This document shows, in pieces, positions 25,440 through 34,755 of a stretch of 64,000 nt of DNA. The stretch's first letter is position 1, and the number at the start of each line of letters is the position of its first letter. The notes under the pieces are model-generated. The model was not told the origin of the DNA and did no database searches. It saw nothing but the letters and a program-made list of their open reading frames with translations. Origin of the DNA: Bacteroidota bacterium (GTDB lineage: Bacteria; Bacteroidota; Bacteroidia; Chitinophagales; Chitinophagaceae); contig JAEZGI010000057.1 of the NCBI GenBank assembly GCA_023416995.1, positions 62,001 through 126,000 of the forward strand, in the 5' to 3' direction. Made by a program: the position numbers and the translations under genes.

Positions 25440-26825
25440 ATGATAGCAATTAACACGGAACTAAGTATTAACGATCTCAGCGGCCTGTTGAAAAACTTTT
25501 GGGAGATTTCGGGACAGAAGGTAAGACAGATTTCGCAACACTATGATCCTTCACATGGTTCCCCGGTTTTTACTGTGCAGGGAAAATATAGCACGCGTGG
25601 TTGGACAGAGTGGACCCAGGGGTTTCAATATGGTTCCGGTCTGCTACAGTTTGATGCTACCGGCGAACAGGATTTGCTGGAGGAATCGCGGAAACAGACA
25701 GTTGCTAATATGGCACCACATGTGAGCCATATTGGTGTACATGATCATGGATTCAATAATGTAAGTACTTATGGAAACCTCTTAAGATTAATGAAAGAGG
25801 GAAAGATACCCTTTAACGAATGGGAAAAAAACTTTTACGAACTCGCTTTAAAGATATCAGGTGCTGTACAGGCCAGCCGGTGGACACCGATTAATCACGG
25901 CGGTTTTATTTATTCGTTCAACGGGCCTCATTCATTGTTTGTTGATACACTTCGTTCATGTCGTGCTTTGGGACTCTCGCACAGTCTTGGTCATGTTTAC
26001 CAGGCAGAAAATGATGTACGGATCAACTTGCTTGAAAGAATGTTGATGCATTGTAAGGCCACGGCTACTTACTCAGTATATTACGGAGAGGGGCGTGATT
26101 CATTTGATGTATGGGGTCGTACTGCGCATGAAAGTTTGTTCAATACAAACGATGGACGATACAGGGCACCAAATTCACAACAGGGATACACCGGGTTTTC
26201 AACATGGACCCGCGGTCTCGCCTGGGCCATTTGTGGATTCGCTGAACAACTTGAATACCTGCAAACCATATCTGACGATGAATTAGAAGCAATCGAAAGC
26301 CGGGATAAAGTAGAAGCCTGTTTGTTAAAAGCTGCTTATGCTACCTGTGATTTTTATATAGCAAACACGCCTTCAGATGGCGTAACCTATTGGGACACCG
26401 GCGCACCGAAGTTATCCTCAATTCCGGATTACCTTGAAAAGCCCGCGGACCCGTTCAACGAGTTTGAACCGGTTGATAGTTCCGCGGCAGCTATCGCATG
26501 CCAGGGCCTGATGCGTTTTGGCTCATACCTCACAAAAAAAGGTGAGATAGTTAACGGAAAAAAATACTGGCAGGCCGGCTTAACCGTGTTGAACACATTG
26601 TTGCAGGAGCCCTATCTCAGCACTGACCCGGCTCACCAGGGGCTACTACTGCATTCTGTATATCACTGGCCCAACGGTTGGGATTATGTACCGAAGGGTT
26701 CTAAGATTCCCTATGGTGAATCAAGTATGTGGGGCGATTATCATATCAGGGAAGCCGCATTGTATGTACAAAAGATGTTAACAGAAGAACCTTATTATAC
26801 ATTTTATAATGGGGTACTGAAATGA
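25440..26825 (+). CDS. GH88/GH105-like unsaturated glucuronyl hydrolase
   Basis: The protein has 461 residues with no signal peptide, so it is cytoplasmic. It has an (alpha/alpha)6-barrel pattern with GRTAHESLFNTNDGRYRAPNSQQGY and the GH88-like motif STWTRGLAWAICGFAEQL, and later ending in HSVYHWPNGWDY. GH88 and GH105 cleave unsaturated uronyl residues left by polysaccharide lyases, producing 4-deoxy-5-keto uronate. It leads a five-gene operon with a sugar isomerase, an oxidoreductase, an SDR and a transporter. The family placement comes from a few motifs, and some catalytic Asp residues were not confirmed by eye, so the activity may differ. Confidence 0.75.
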   Translation: MIAINTELSINDLSGLLKNFWEISGQKVRQISQHYDPSHGSPVFTVQGKYSTRGWTEWTQGFQYGSGLLQFDATGEQDLLEESRKQTVANMAPHVSHIGVHDHGFNNVSTYGNLLRLMKEGKIPFNEWEKNFYELALKISGAVQASRWTPINHGGFIYSFNGPHSLFVDTLRSCRALGLSHSLGHVYQAENDVRINLLERMLMHCKATATYSVYYGEGRDSFDVWGRTAHESLFNTNDGRYRAPNSQQGYTGFSTWTRGLAWAICGFAEQLEYLQTISDDELEAIESRDKVEACLLKAAYATCDFYIANTPSDGVTYWDTGAPKLSSIPDYLEKPADPFNEFEPVDSSAAAIACQGLMRFGSYLTKKGEIVNGKKYWQAGLTVLNTLLQEPYLSTDPAHQGLLLHSVYHWPNGWDYVPKGSKIPYGESSMWGDYHIREAALYVQKMLTEEPYYTFYNGVLK

Positions 26826-27649
26826 CGGTAAACAAAGATCTTTCAAGACTCTGCATACATACTGTTACAACAAAACCCTGGAGCATACGGGAGGCAGCAG
26901 CAAAGTTTGCTGCGGCGGGTGTTGGTGGCATCACTGTTTGGCGCGATGCGCTGAAAGGGCAATCTTTACCGGAGATAAAAACGATGTTGAGCGATCATCA
27001 TCTTGAAGTTGTTTCTTTATGTCGCGGTGGTTTTTTTCCTGCCATTGAAAAATCAAAAAGACAGGAAGCGATCGATGATAATCTGCGGGCGATAGACGAA
27101 GCGCAGGCAATCGGTGCACCGATGGTTGTGCTGGTTTGTGGGGCCGACCCGGGGCAATCACTGCACGACTCACGTCAGCATATAACCGAAGGTATATATT
27201 CGTGTATAGAACATGCAGCCGCAGCCGGTGTGAGATTAGCGATTGAACCACTTCATCCCATGTATGCAGGCGATCGTTCGGCAGTGAATACTATCCGACA
27301 GGCAAACGAGATGGCTGAGGCAATTGCTTCACCTGCTGTAGGTGTAGCGGTTGACGTATATCACCTCTGGTGGGATCCCGAACTCGAAGAAGGAATAAAA
27401 CGGTGTGGGAAAAATGGCAACCTTGCAGCATTTCATGTATGCGACTGGAAAACACCAACGCTTGATATGCTGAATGACCGCGGGTTGATGGGTGAGGGTT
27501 GTATCGATATCAGGAAGATCCGCAGTTGGGTAGAAGAAGCGGGTTTCATTGGATATAATGAGGTGGAAATTTTTTCAAACATATACTGGAAGCAGGACCA
27601 GGACTTGTTCCTGAAGGCTATTATCAAAGCATATTCAGAACACTGCTGA
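26822..27649 (+). CDS. Sugar phosphate isomerase/epimerase family (xylose isomerase-like TIM barrel)
   Basis: The protein has 275 residues and starts within the stop of the preceding gene (ATGA overlap, 4 bases). The AP_endonuc_2/xylose isomerase-like TIM barrel is shown by SLCRGGFFPAIEKSK, LAIEPLHPMYAGDRSAVNT with a metal-binding Glu, VGVAVDVYHLWWDPELE with Asp and His, FHVCDWKTP, and the C-terminal Glu in GYNEVEIFS. The substrate is unknown, but the operon context suggests a keto- or deoxy-sugar. Confidence 0.88.
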   Translation: MTVNKDLSRLCIHTVTTKPWSIREAAAKFAAAGVGGITVWRDALKGQSLPEIKTMLSDHHLEVVSLCRGGFFPAIEKSKRQEAIDDNLRAIDEAQAIGAPMVVLVCGADPGQSLHDSRQHITEGIYSCIEHAAAAGVRLAIEPLHPMYAGDRSAVNTIRQANEMAEAIASPAVGVAVDVYHLWWDPELEEGIKRCGKNGNLAAFHVCDWKTPTLDMLNDRGLMGEGCIDIRKIRSWVEEAGFIGYNEVEIFSNIYWKQDQDLFLKAIIKAYSEHC

Positions 27650-27668
27650 ATCATCAAACAACCAAAAC

Positions 27669-28820
27669 ATGGAAGCAAAAATTCATAAGGTAGGCATCAT
27701 CATGAATGGCGTCACGGGACGTATGGGCACTAACCAGCACCTCCTCCGCTCAATCGTAGAGATCATCCGACAGGGTGGGGTTAAGGTTAGTCCTTCAGAG
27801 TTCATCATGCCCGATCCGGTACTTGTTGGCCGGGATGCGATCAAACTGCAAAAACTTTGCGAGGTATCAGGTATCAATAATTTTACAACTGATCTTGACA
27901 AGGTGTTGGGCGACAGTCGTTACCAGGTATATTTTGATGCACAAACAACCGGTCGGCGTGCCGATGGCGTGCGGAAGGCAGTCAGCGCGGGTAAACATAT
28001 CTATTGCGAAAAACCAACTGCAGTAAGCACTGAGGTTGCATTGGAGCTTTATGAGCTTTGTAAAGCAGCGGGTCTGAAGAATGGCGTAGTGCAGGATAAA
28101 TTATGGTTACCCGGTATCCGGAAGATCAGGCGATTGATAGAAAATGATTTTTTTGGTGAGATATTATCTGTGCGCGGTGAATTTGGTTATTGGGTGTTTG
28201 AAGGTCATACAGTGCCAGCGCAGCGGCCTTCCTGGAATTACCGCAAAGAAGATGATGGTGGAATTATAGTAGATATGTTATGTCACTGGCGGTATGTTCT
28301 TGATCATGTATTCGGAAAAGTGAAAGCTGTTTCCTGTCTGGGTGCCACCCATATCAAAGAACGAATAGATGAAAATGGCAACGCTTATAAATGTACTGCT
28401 GATGATGCAGCGTATGCCACCTTTGAACTTGACAATGGAGTTATCGCTCATTTTAACTCATCATGGACGGTGCGGGTGAGGCGTGATGATCTTTTAACGT
28501 TACAGGTGGATGGCACAAAAGGATCTGCGGTTGCGGGTCTCCGTGAGTGTTACATACAACATTATGGAAATACGCCCAAACCTGTATGGAACCCTGATAT
28601 ACCTCAGCCGATAGATTTTTTTGATGGCTGGTCAAAAGTTCCGGACCAGGAGCCATTTGACAACGCATTTAAAGTACAGTGGGAACTGTTTCTGAAACAT
28701 GTTGTGAAAGATACCCCCTTCCCATGGGATCTGAGGGAGGGAGCGAAAGGTGTTCAACTTGCCGAAAAAGGAATAGAAAGCTGGGAGAAACGTTCATGGG
28801 TAAATATTCCTGATCTATAA
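27669..28820 (+). CDS. Gfo/Idh/MocA family oxidoreductase
   Basis: The protein has 383 residues. The N-terminal Rossmann fold has the atypical nucleotide loop GVTGRMGTNQH; EKPTA near residue 120 holds the catalytic Lys of the family. The middle GFVVQDKL-like region is followed by a typical C-terminal substrate-binding sheet. Such enzymes oxidise or reduce sugars and sugar derivatives with NAD(P). It starts 19 bases after the isomerase gene in one operon. The substrate is not known, but the operon makes a modified uronate or 3-keto-sugar plausible. Confidence 0.88.
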   Translation: MEAKIHKVGIIMNGVTGRMGTNQHLLRSIVEIIRQGGVKVSPSEFIMPDPVLVGRDAIKLQKLCEVSGINNFTTDLDKVLGDSRYQVYFDAQTTGRRADGVRKAVSAGKHIYCEKPTAVSTEVALELYELCKAAGLKNGVVQDKLWLPGIRKIRRLIENDFFGEILSVRGEFGYWVFEGHTVPAQRPSWNYRKEDDGGIIVDMLCHWRYVLDHVFGKVKAVSCLGATHIKERIDENGNAYKCTADDAAYATFELDNGVIAHFNSSWTVRVRRDDLLTLQVDGTKGSAVAGLRECYIQHYGNTPKPVWNPDIPQPIDFFDGWSKVPDQEPFDNAFKVQWELFLKHVVKDTPFPWDLREGAKGVQLAEKGIESWEKRSWVNIPDL

Positions 28821-28829
28821 ACTGCAATC

Positions 28830-29600
28830 ATGAAAAAAGTAGCATTGATTACCGGTGGTAGCCGGGGGATTGGGTATGGTATAGCCACAGCGCTGGCAGA
28901 AAACGGTTTCGACCTCGTTATAAATGGGGTAAGACCGCCGGGCGACACCATCGCAGCGATGGATATGCTGAGATCGCTGGGTGCGCGTGTGTTGTATTGC
29001 CAGGCTGATGTGGCGCTTGCATCGCACCGGAAAGCAATGCTGGATGATATTATTAAAGAGTTTGGTACCCTCGATGTATTGGTAAACAACGCTGGCGTAG
29101 CGCCGTCTGAACGCCGCGATATTCTTGAGGCAACCGAAGAAAGCTTCGACCGGCTTATATCCATCAATCTGCGCGGTCCCTATTTTCTGACACAGGCTGT
29201 TGCTAACCTTATGATCAGTTCGGGTAAACCAGTCGAAAGTTTTCATCGCTGCATAATAAATATATCTTCCATTTCTGCAACCGTTGCTTCAGTTAATCGT
29301 GGTGAGTATTGTATTACCAAAGCAGGTATAAGCATGGCCACACAGTTGTTTGCGGCAAGGTTGGCAGAACATGGTATTCCTGTTTACGAGGTCCGGCCGG
29401 GAATTATACGTTCTGACATGACAGCGGGAGTAACCGAAAAATATGATAAATTGATTTCGGAAGGCCTTACCTTACAACCGCGCTGGGGTGAACCAGCCGA
29501 TGTCGGTAAAGCAGTGGTAGCGCTGGCTTCGGGAAGTTTTCCGTATTCAACCGGCCAGGTAATTATGGTCGATGGAGGTATGACACTGCCCCGCCTGTGA
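28830..29600 (+). CDS. Short-chain dehydrogenase/reductase (FabG-like)
   Basis: The protein has 256 residues: TGGSRGIG (about 8-15), NNAG, catalytic Ser in INISSISA, Tyr160 and Lys164 (YCITKAG), VRPGII and the VDGG ending. It resembles 3-oxoacyl-ACP-reductase-type annotations, but the operon suggests a sugar or sugar-acid substrate rather than fatty acid synthesis. It starts nine bases after the Gfo/Idh/MocA gene. Confidence 0.88.
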   Translation: MKKVALITGGSRGIGYGIATALAENGFDLVINGVRPPGDTIAAMDMLRSLGARVLYCQADVALASHRKAMLDDIIKEFGTLDVLVNNAGVAPSERRDILEATEESFDRLISINLRGPYFLTQAVANLMISSGKPVESFHRCIINISSISATVASVNRGEYCITKAGISMATQLFAARLAEHGIPVYEVRPGIIRSDMTAGVTEKYDKLISEGLTLQPRWGEPADVGKAVVALASGSFPYSTGQVIMVDGGMTLPRL

Positions 29601-29629
29601 TTCAATGAAAGTCTTCAAATAAAACGATT

Positions 29630-30868
29630 ATGCCATCTGCTACTGCTTCGCCATCCCCCTTTAGTTATTTGTTCAAACTGCCTGTTCTCGTTGCCGCGCT
29701 TGGGTACATGGTAGATATGTATGACCTGTTTCTCTTCAACATTGTTCGCGTGCCGAGTTTAAAAGAATTGGGTCTTACCACTGAAGAACTTTTTACAAAG
29801 GGTATGTTTATCCTCGATATCCAGATGGCAGGAATGTTAATCGGCGGAATTTTATGGGGTGTGCTGGGTGATAAACGTGGACGGCGTTCGGTATTATTTG
29901 GTTCCATACTATTGTATTCTTTGGCCAACATTGCAAACGGTTTTGTTACGTCTTTTGATCAGTATGTCTGGTTACGTTTTATTGCCGGCATCGGTTTGGC
30001 GGGTGAGTTAGGAGCGGGTATTACTTTGGTGGCTGAAATACTTCCAAAACATGTTCGAGGTTATGGAACCACTATGGTGGCTACAGTTGGGGTGTTCGGA
30101 GCCATACTCGCTTATTTTATATCAGACATATTCAGTTGGCGCACTTCTTATTTTGTGGGCGGCGGATTGGGTCTTGCATTACTTGCAATGCGTGTGGGTG
30201 TTTTTGAATCCGGTATGTTTTTAAAAGTGGTGAATAAAGACGTAAAGCGCGGCAATTTCTTCATGCTGTTGTCTGATCGTAAACGTTTGTTCAAATACAT
30301 TTCGTCGATACTGATAGGCACACCTATCTGGTTTGTATCGGGCGTGCTGATTTTCTTTTCACCCGAATTTGGACAGGCACTGGGCGTCACAGAACCCATT
30401 GTGGCGGGAAAAGCGGTTATGCTTGCTTTTGCAGGACAGGTGCTTGGAGATATCATTAGTGGTGCGCTTAGCCAGCGTTTAAAAAGCAGGAAAAAAGGCA
30501 TGGCTATTTTTCTTTTGGGATCCTACACCCTGATGTTGGTATACCTGCTTACTTCCACCCAAAATCTCACTACATTTTATTTCATTTGCGCTTGTTTAGG
30601 TTTCTTCAATGGCTACTGGACCTTGTTTGTCACAATTGCGGCAGAGTTGTTTGGAAGCAATCTCAGGGCAACAGTGGCCACTACGGTGCCCAATTTTGTG
30701 AGAGCTTCAGTTATTCCAATCTCAGGGTTGTTTGTATTGCTGAAAGGTATGTATGGACTTACCACCGGTGCCGTGATGGTAGGAACCATCATTGTCGCCA
30801 TAGCCCTCCTCTTTTTGTGGAAGTTGGAAGAAACTTTTTCAAAAGATCTCGATTACGAGGAAAGATAA
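29630..30868 (+). CDS. Major facilitator superfamily transporter
   Basis: The protein has 412 residues with 12 predicted membrane helices. The cytoplasmic motif A is GDKRGRRSVLFGS between helices 2 and 3; RFIAGIGLAGELGAGITLVAE is typical of the sugar or organic-acid porter groups. It is the last gene of the sugar operon and is probably the uptake route for the substrate of the other four products, at the inner membrane. A hairpin at 30874 follows directly. Confidence 0.9.
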   Translation: MPSATASPSPFSYLFKLPVLVAALGYMVDMYDLFLFNIVRVPSLKELGLTTEELFTKGMFILDIQMAGMLIGGILWGVLGDKRGRRSVLFGSILLYSLANIANGFVTSFDQYVWLRFIAGIGLAGELGAGITLVAEILPKHVRGYGTTMVATVGVFGAILAYFISDIFSWRTSYFVGGGLGLALLAMRVGVFESGMFLKVVNKDVKRGNFFMLLSDRKRLFKYISSILIGTPIWFVSGVLIFFSPEFGQALGVTEPIVAGKAVMLAFAGQVLGDIISGALSQRLKSRKKGMAIFLLGSYTLMLVYLLTSTQNLTTFYFICACLGFFNGYWTLFVTIAAELFGSNLRATVATTVPNFVRASVIPISGLFVLLKGMYGLTTGAVMVGTIIVAIALLFLWKLEETFSKDLDYEER

Positions 30869-30873
30869 TAAAA

Positions 30874-30895
30874 TGCCCCTGCGCAGGCAGGGGCA
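30874..30895 (+). terminator. Hairpin at the end of the sugar operon
   Basis: TGCCCCTG (30874-30881) pairs perfectly with CAGGGGCA (30888-30895), but no T tract follows. It may stabilise the 3' end or be part of a Rho-type or weak terminator. The rest of the gap to 31135 (about 240 bases) shows no clear feature. Confidence 0.5.
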
Positions 30896-31135
30896 ATGAA
30901 GGAGGGTTTAATGGCAATGGAAAATTCGACCAGTACAGCTCATTTTTGTAACTGCAAGTACCAAATATCCCAGTACGTAACAAACAGTAGTTACACCTCA
31001 ATTGCATAAGTAGAAACCGCAATTCTTGATCGGGGTCAACCAGGTTCTCCCCACCAGCTATGTTAATAACTTTTTGTTTTTTAGATGCTTCGGGAATAAA
31101 TCACGAACTTTATAGAAACAAATCAGAAAAGAAGT

Positions 31136-31588
31136 ATGGGAAAATCTCAGGAAACCTTTGGTAAAAAAGAAAAAGAAAAGAAAAGACTGAAACAACGCCA
31201 GGAAAAGGCGGAAAAAATGGAAGAACGTAAAGCAAATGCCAAAAAGGGCAAATCGCTCGACGACATGATGGCTTATATTGATGAAAACGGTAATATTTCA
31301 TCTACTCCGCCGGATCCGAAGAAGAAAAAGGTTTTTAACGTGGAGGATATGCAGATTGGTGTCCTGAAACAGGAAGATCGTGAGCAGGAGGACCCTATCC
31401 GGAAAGGTGTGGTAACATTCTTCAACGAAGGAAAGGGATTCGGTTTCATCCGTGACCTGCAGACCCAGGAGAGCATATTTGTTCACGTAAATCAGCTTAC
31501 TGAACGTATCGGCGAAAACGATAAGGTGCAGTTCGAGGTGATGATGGGGCCAAAAGGACCGAATGCCGTGAATGTTAAGAAGGGTTGA
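31136..31588 (+). CDS. Cold-shock-domain protein with basic N-terminal extension
   Basis: The protein has 150 residues. The N-terminal 60 residues are highly charged (KKEKEKKRLKQRQEKAEK), likely disordered or coiled-coil. The cold-shock domain (about 88-150) has RNP1-like KGFGFIRD and RNP2-like SIFVHV. Such proteins bind single-stranded RNA or DNA. The long basic part is common in Bacteroidota cold-shock proteins. It ends eight bases before the ABC ATPase start, so the two are probably co-transcribed. Confidence 0.9.
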   Translation: MGKSQETFGKKEKEKKRLKQRQEKAEKMEERKANAKKGKSLDDMMAYIDENGNISSTPPDPKKKKVFNVEDMQIGVLKQEDREQEDPIRKGVVTFFNEGKGFGFIRDLQTQESIFVHVNQLTERIGENDKVQFEVMMGPKGPNAVNVKKG

Positions 31589-31596
31589 TAGAATTC

Positions 31597-32598
31597 ATGG
31601 ATTTTCTTCGGGTTCGTCAATTATCTAAAGCGAATGAGCGCGGTTTCAGCATCGAAGGTGTCACCTTCGCCCAGGAACCGTGTCAGAATATAGCGATCGC
31701 CGGCGAAACCGGTTCGGGTAAAACGACCCTGTTGCGTATGATAGCAGGGCTTGCCCAACCAGATTCCGGCACAATCCATTTCAAAAATGAGCCCGTTATA
31801 GGGCCCGCAGATAAACTAATTCCCGGTCACAAGGGCATAGTTTATCTGTCCCAACAGTTTGAACTTCCTAATTTTTTACGGGTTGAACAGGTGCTGGAAT
31901 ATGCCAACGAGTGGAACGAGAAAGACGCCGCCAACCTGTTTGAGATCTGCCGTATAGAACACCTGTTTAAACGTCGCACCGATCAGTTGTCAGGCGGTGA
32001 AAAACAACGGATAGCAATTGCCCGTCTGCTCATCATGGCGCCGGAATTATTTCTTCTGGACGAACCGTTTTCAAACACTGACCCCGCGAATAAACAAATT
32101 CTCAAAACCATCATTGCCGATATCTCCAGCGAACTGAAGATGTCATTTATCATGGTCTCGCATGAGCCAAATGATACCCTGTCCTGGGCCGATGAGATTC
32201 TTGTAATGCAGCATGGCAAACTGGTGGAAAGAGGAAATCCTGTAAACCTGTACACAACGCCCCAACTGGAATATAGTGCTGGCCTGTTTGGAAGGTATAA
32301 CCATCTCCCCAATTGGTTACCGGGAGTAGCAAATCAGCCTGGGGCCGTCGCCATCATTCGACCGGAACAGGTGCTGGTGAGCGCGGACCAAACCAGGTTG
32401 AAGGGAACCCTTATCAGGGTGGCTTACTTCGGACATTATTTTGAAGCTGATATACTTGTAAAAAGCGATAGTGGTAATGATACTTCCCTCATTGTTTCGC
32501 GCAGCCAGACACATCCTGGCGAAACCGGCTCGGGAGTCTACCTCCGGATCGACCCGGTCCACATGAGTTATGTGACCCAAAACTTTAATCACCCATAA
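31597..32598 (+). CDS. ABC transporter ATP-binding protein without permease neighbour
   Basis: The protein has 333 residues from ATG 31597; a TTG at 31585 is less likely. Walker A GETGSGKTTLL, Q-loop YLSQQFELP, signature LSGGEKQRIAIARLL, Walker B LFLLDEPFSNTD and the switch His (VSHEPND) are all present. The C-terminal part (about 235-333) looks like the TOBE-type regulatory domain found in sulfate, spermidine and iron-type importer ATPases. No permease or binding protein is nearby, so it either serves a distant importer or another role. Confidence 0.88.
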   Translation: MDFLRVRQLSKANERGFSIEGVTFAQEPCQNIAIAGETGSGKTTLLRMIAGLAQPDSGTIHFKNEPVIGPADKLIPGHKGIVYLSQQFELPNFLRVEQVLEYANEWNEKDAANLFEICRIEHLFKRRTDQLSGGEKQRIAIARLLIMAPELFLLDEPFSNTDPANKQILKTIIADISSELKMSFIMVSHEPNDTLSWADEILVMQHGKLVERGNPVNLYTTPQLEYSAGLFGRYNHLPNWLPGVANQPGAVAIIRPEQVLVSADQTRLKGTLIRVAYFGHYFEADILVKSDSGNDTSLIVSRSQTHPGETGSGVYLRIDPVHMSYVTQNFNHP

Positions 32599-32667
32599 TA
32601 ACTTCAGAAGGATCAGAAAAACACCGCTGCATCAAAATAACTAACTTGCGATCTATTTTTCATTCAT

Positions 32668-34560
32668 ATGGCAAGAGGCAGAAGTAAAGCGGCAAACGAT
32701 TCAGACAGACCAAAAGTTAAGATTTCAAAAGAAAGCCTGAAAGAAGCACTGGTATTATTCACCTATGTGAAACCATACCGTGGTAAATTTATTCTTGCGC
32801 TGATATTCATCGCTTTATCAGCTTTCACAACCAGCCTGTTTCCGCTGTTTCTTGGTAAAATGATCGATGCGGCCGCACCGGGAACCGCCGTTCCAGGCAC
32901 TGGCAGTAGTTTTGGATTTGACTTGAAAGACATTCACTGGAGCGTGAACACTACTTTGATGCTCATTTTTGTGCAACTGGGTATTCAAACATTTTTTTCA
33001 TTCATGCGCATCTACCTGCTGACTGAAGTTGGAGAGAAAGCGCTTGCGGGAATGCGAAAGGATGTATACAGCAAGCTGCTTACCATGCCTATGCAATTTT
33101 TTTCCGAGAAAAGAGTGGGTGAGTTGAGCAACAGGATATCTTCCGATCTTTCACAGATACAGGATGCGATATCGTTCACGCTTGCTGAGTTTTTACGTGG
33201 CATATTCACATTGATTATAGGGCTGGTTTTTATTTTCTGGATCAGTGCAAAACTTGCATTGGTGATGTTAAGTGTGGTACCTGTAATTGCCATCCTTGCA
33301 GTGGTGTTTGGCAAAAAGATCAGGAAGATGGCGAAACGAGCCCAGGACCAGTTAGCAGAAAGCGGAACCATAGTACAGGAAACCTTCCAGGGCATTACCG
33401 TGGTCAAAGCATTTACAGGTGAGTTCAATGAAATCAGCCGTTATGTAAAAAGTGTATATGCCGTTGTTGACACTGCCATATCCAATGCACGTTATCGTGG
33501 AGCCTTTGTGTCGTTTATGATCTTTAGTGTATTCGGAACCATCGCTTTTGTGATGTGGTACGGTGTTAACCTGATTCAGTCAGGTGAGTTAACCATTGGT
33601 TCATTAACCATGTTTGTAATATTCTCCATGTTTGTTGGTGGCACCTTTGCTGGTTTTGCGGATATGTTCTCACAACTTCAAAAAACGCTCGGTGCTACCC
33701 AAAGCGTCCGCGAGATCATGCGTGGTACCGGCGAAACGGTTGATTTAGCGCCCGTGCAGGTAGCACCAGAATTCAAACTGAAGGGCGATGTCCGGCTCGA
33801 CCAACTGGTATTCAGTTATCCCGGAAGAAAAGATGTATCCGTTTTAAAAGGGCTGTCATTAACAGCCGCAAGCGGTCAGCAAATAGCTATCGTTGGTCCA
33901 AGCGGTGCCGGTAAAACGACTATTGCGGGTTTATTACTGCGTTTTTATGAGCCAGATAGTGGTTCCATATTTTTTGATAACAAAGACGTCAGGACTTTTC
34001 CGCTTACACAGTTAAGAAAGCAAATGGCGTTTGTGCCCCAGGAGGTGATGTTGTTTGGAGGAACCATTCGTGATAACATTGCCTATGGTAATCCCGGTGC
34101 GGAAATGTCTGAAATTATAGCTGCTGCAAAAAAAGCAAATGCGCATGAATTTATTGACAGGTTTCCTGAAGGTTACGAGACTATTGTGGGTGAAAGGGGT
34201 ATCAAGTTAAGTGGTGGTCAAAGACAAAGAATTGCAATAGCACGCGCTGTACTCACCGATCCTGCTATACTCATTCTTGATGAAGCTACATCATCGCTTG
34301 ATAGCAACAGCGAGCAACTGGTGCAGGAAGCCCTTGAAAACCTTATGAAAGGGCGAACATCTTTTGTTATTGCTCATCGTTTGTCAACGATACGTAACGC
34401 AGATAAAATTGTCGTGATTGATAAAGGCACCGTACTTGAATCGGGATCTCATGCCCAGTTGATGTCGGAGAATGGTTTATATCGGAAGTTGAACGAAATG
34501 CAATTCGATTTTGGTTCGATGAACAGCCAACCACTGGCGGCTCCGCCCGAAGAATTTTAA
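32668..34560 (+). CDS. ABC transporter, fused permease and ATPase (MsbA/BmrA-like)
   Basis: The protein has 630 residues. Six membrane helices lie in about residues 45-340, followed by the nucleotide-binding domain: Walker A VGPSGAGKTTIAG, Q-loop AFVPQEVMLFGGT, signature LSGGQRQRIAIARAVL, Walker B ILILDEATSSLD and His in IAHRLST. It is a half-transporter that works as a homodimer in the inner membrane. The family exports lipids, drugs or peptides. TATTTTTC at 32654 is close to the -7 element. The substrate is unknown. Confidence 0.93.
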   Translation: MARGRSKAANDSDRPKVKISKESLKEALVLFTYVKPYRGKFILALIFIALSAFTTSLFPLFLGKMIDAAAPGTAVPGTGSSFGFDLKDIHWSVNTTLMLIFVQLGIQTFFSFMRIYLLTEVGEKALAGMRKDVYSKLLTMPMQFFSEKRVGELSNRISSDLSQIQDAISFTLAEFLRGIFTLIIGLVFIFWISAKLALVMLSVVPVIAILAVVFGKKIRKMAKRAQDQLAESGTIVQETFQGITVVKAFTGEFNEISRYVKSVYAVVDTAISNARYRGAFVSFMIFSVFGTIAFVMWYGVNLIQSGELTIGSLTMFVIFSMFVGGTFAGFADMFSQLQKTLGATQSVREIMRGTGETVDLAPVQVAPEFKLKGDVRLDQLVFSYPGRKDVSVLKGLSLTAASGQQIAIVGPSGAGKTTIAGLLLRFYEPDSGSIFFDNKDVRTFPLTQLRKQMAFVPQEVMLFGGTIRDNIAYGNPGAEMSEIIAAAKKANAHEFIDRFPEGYETIVGERGIKLSGGQRQRIAIARAVLTDPAILILDEATSSLDSNSEQLVQEALENLMKGRTSFVIAHRLSTIRNADKIVVIDKGTVLESGSHAQLMSENGLYRKLNEMQFDFGSMNSQPLAAPPEEF

Positions 34561-34718
34561 TCCATTGATTTTTAGCTGATTTGCTGCGGCATTGGTTTTG
34601 ATAACTATATGCCGGGGCAGTATGTTCAATCCGCAAAGCCTGGGCATGTGTGACAGTAATGCTTTTCGTTGAATGATCACTGTTAGTATGCCTGAAAAGA
34701 TCTAAATTCAGCTATCTA

Positions 34719-34735
34719 TTCTTCTTCCAGAAGAA
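34719..34735 (+). promoter_or_regulatory. Palindrome upstream of kaiC
   Basis: TTCTTCT (34719-34725) and AGAAGAA (34729-34735) form a perfect inverted repeat with a 3-base spacer, 21 bases before the kaiC ATG. It may be an operator. No perfect -7 element was seen. Confidence 0.35.
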
Positions 34736-34755
34736 AGTATAAACATTGAGTTTGC

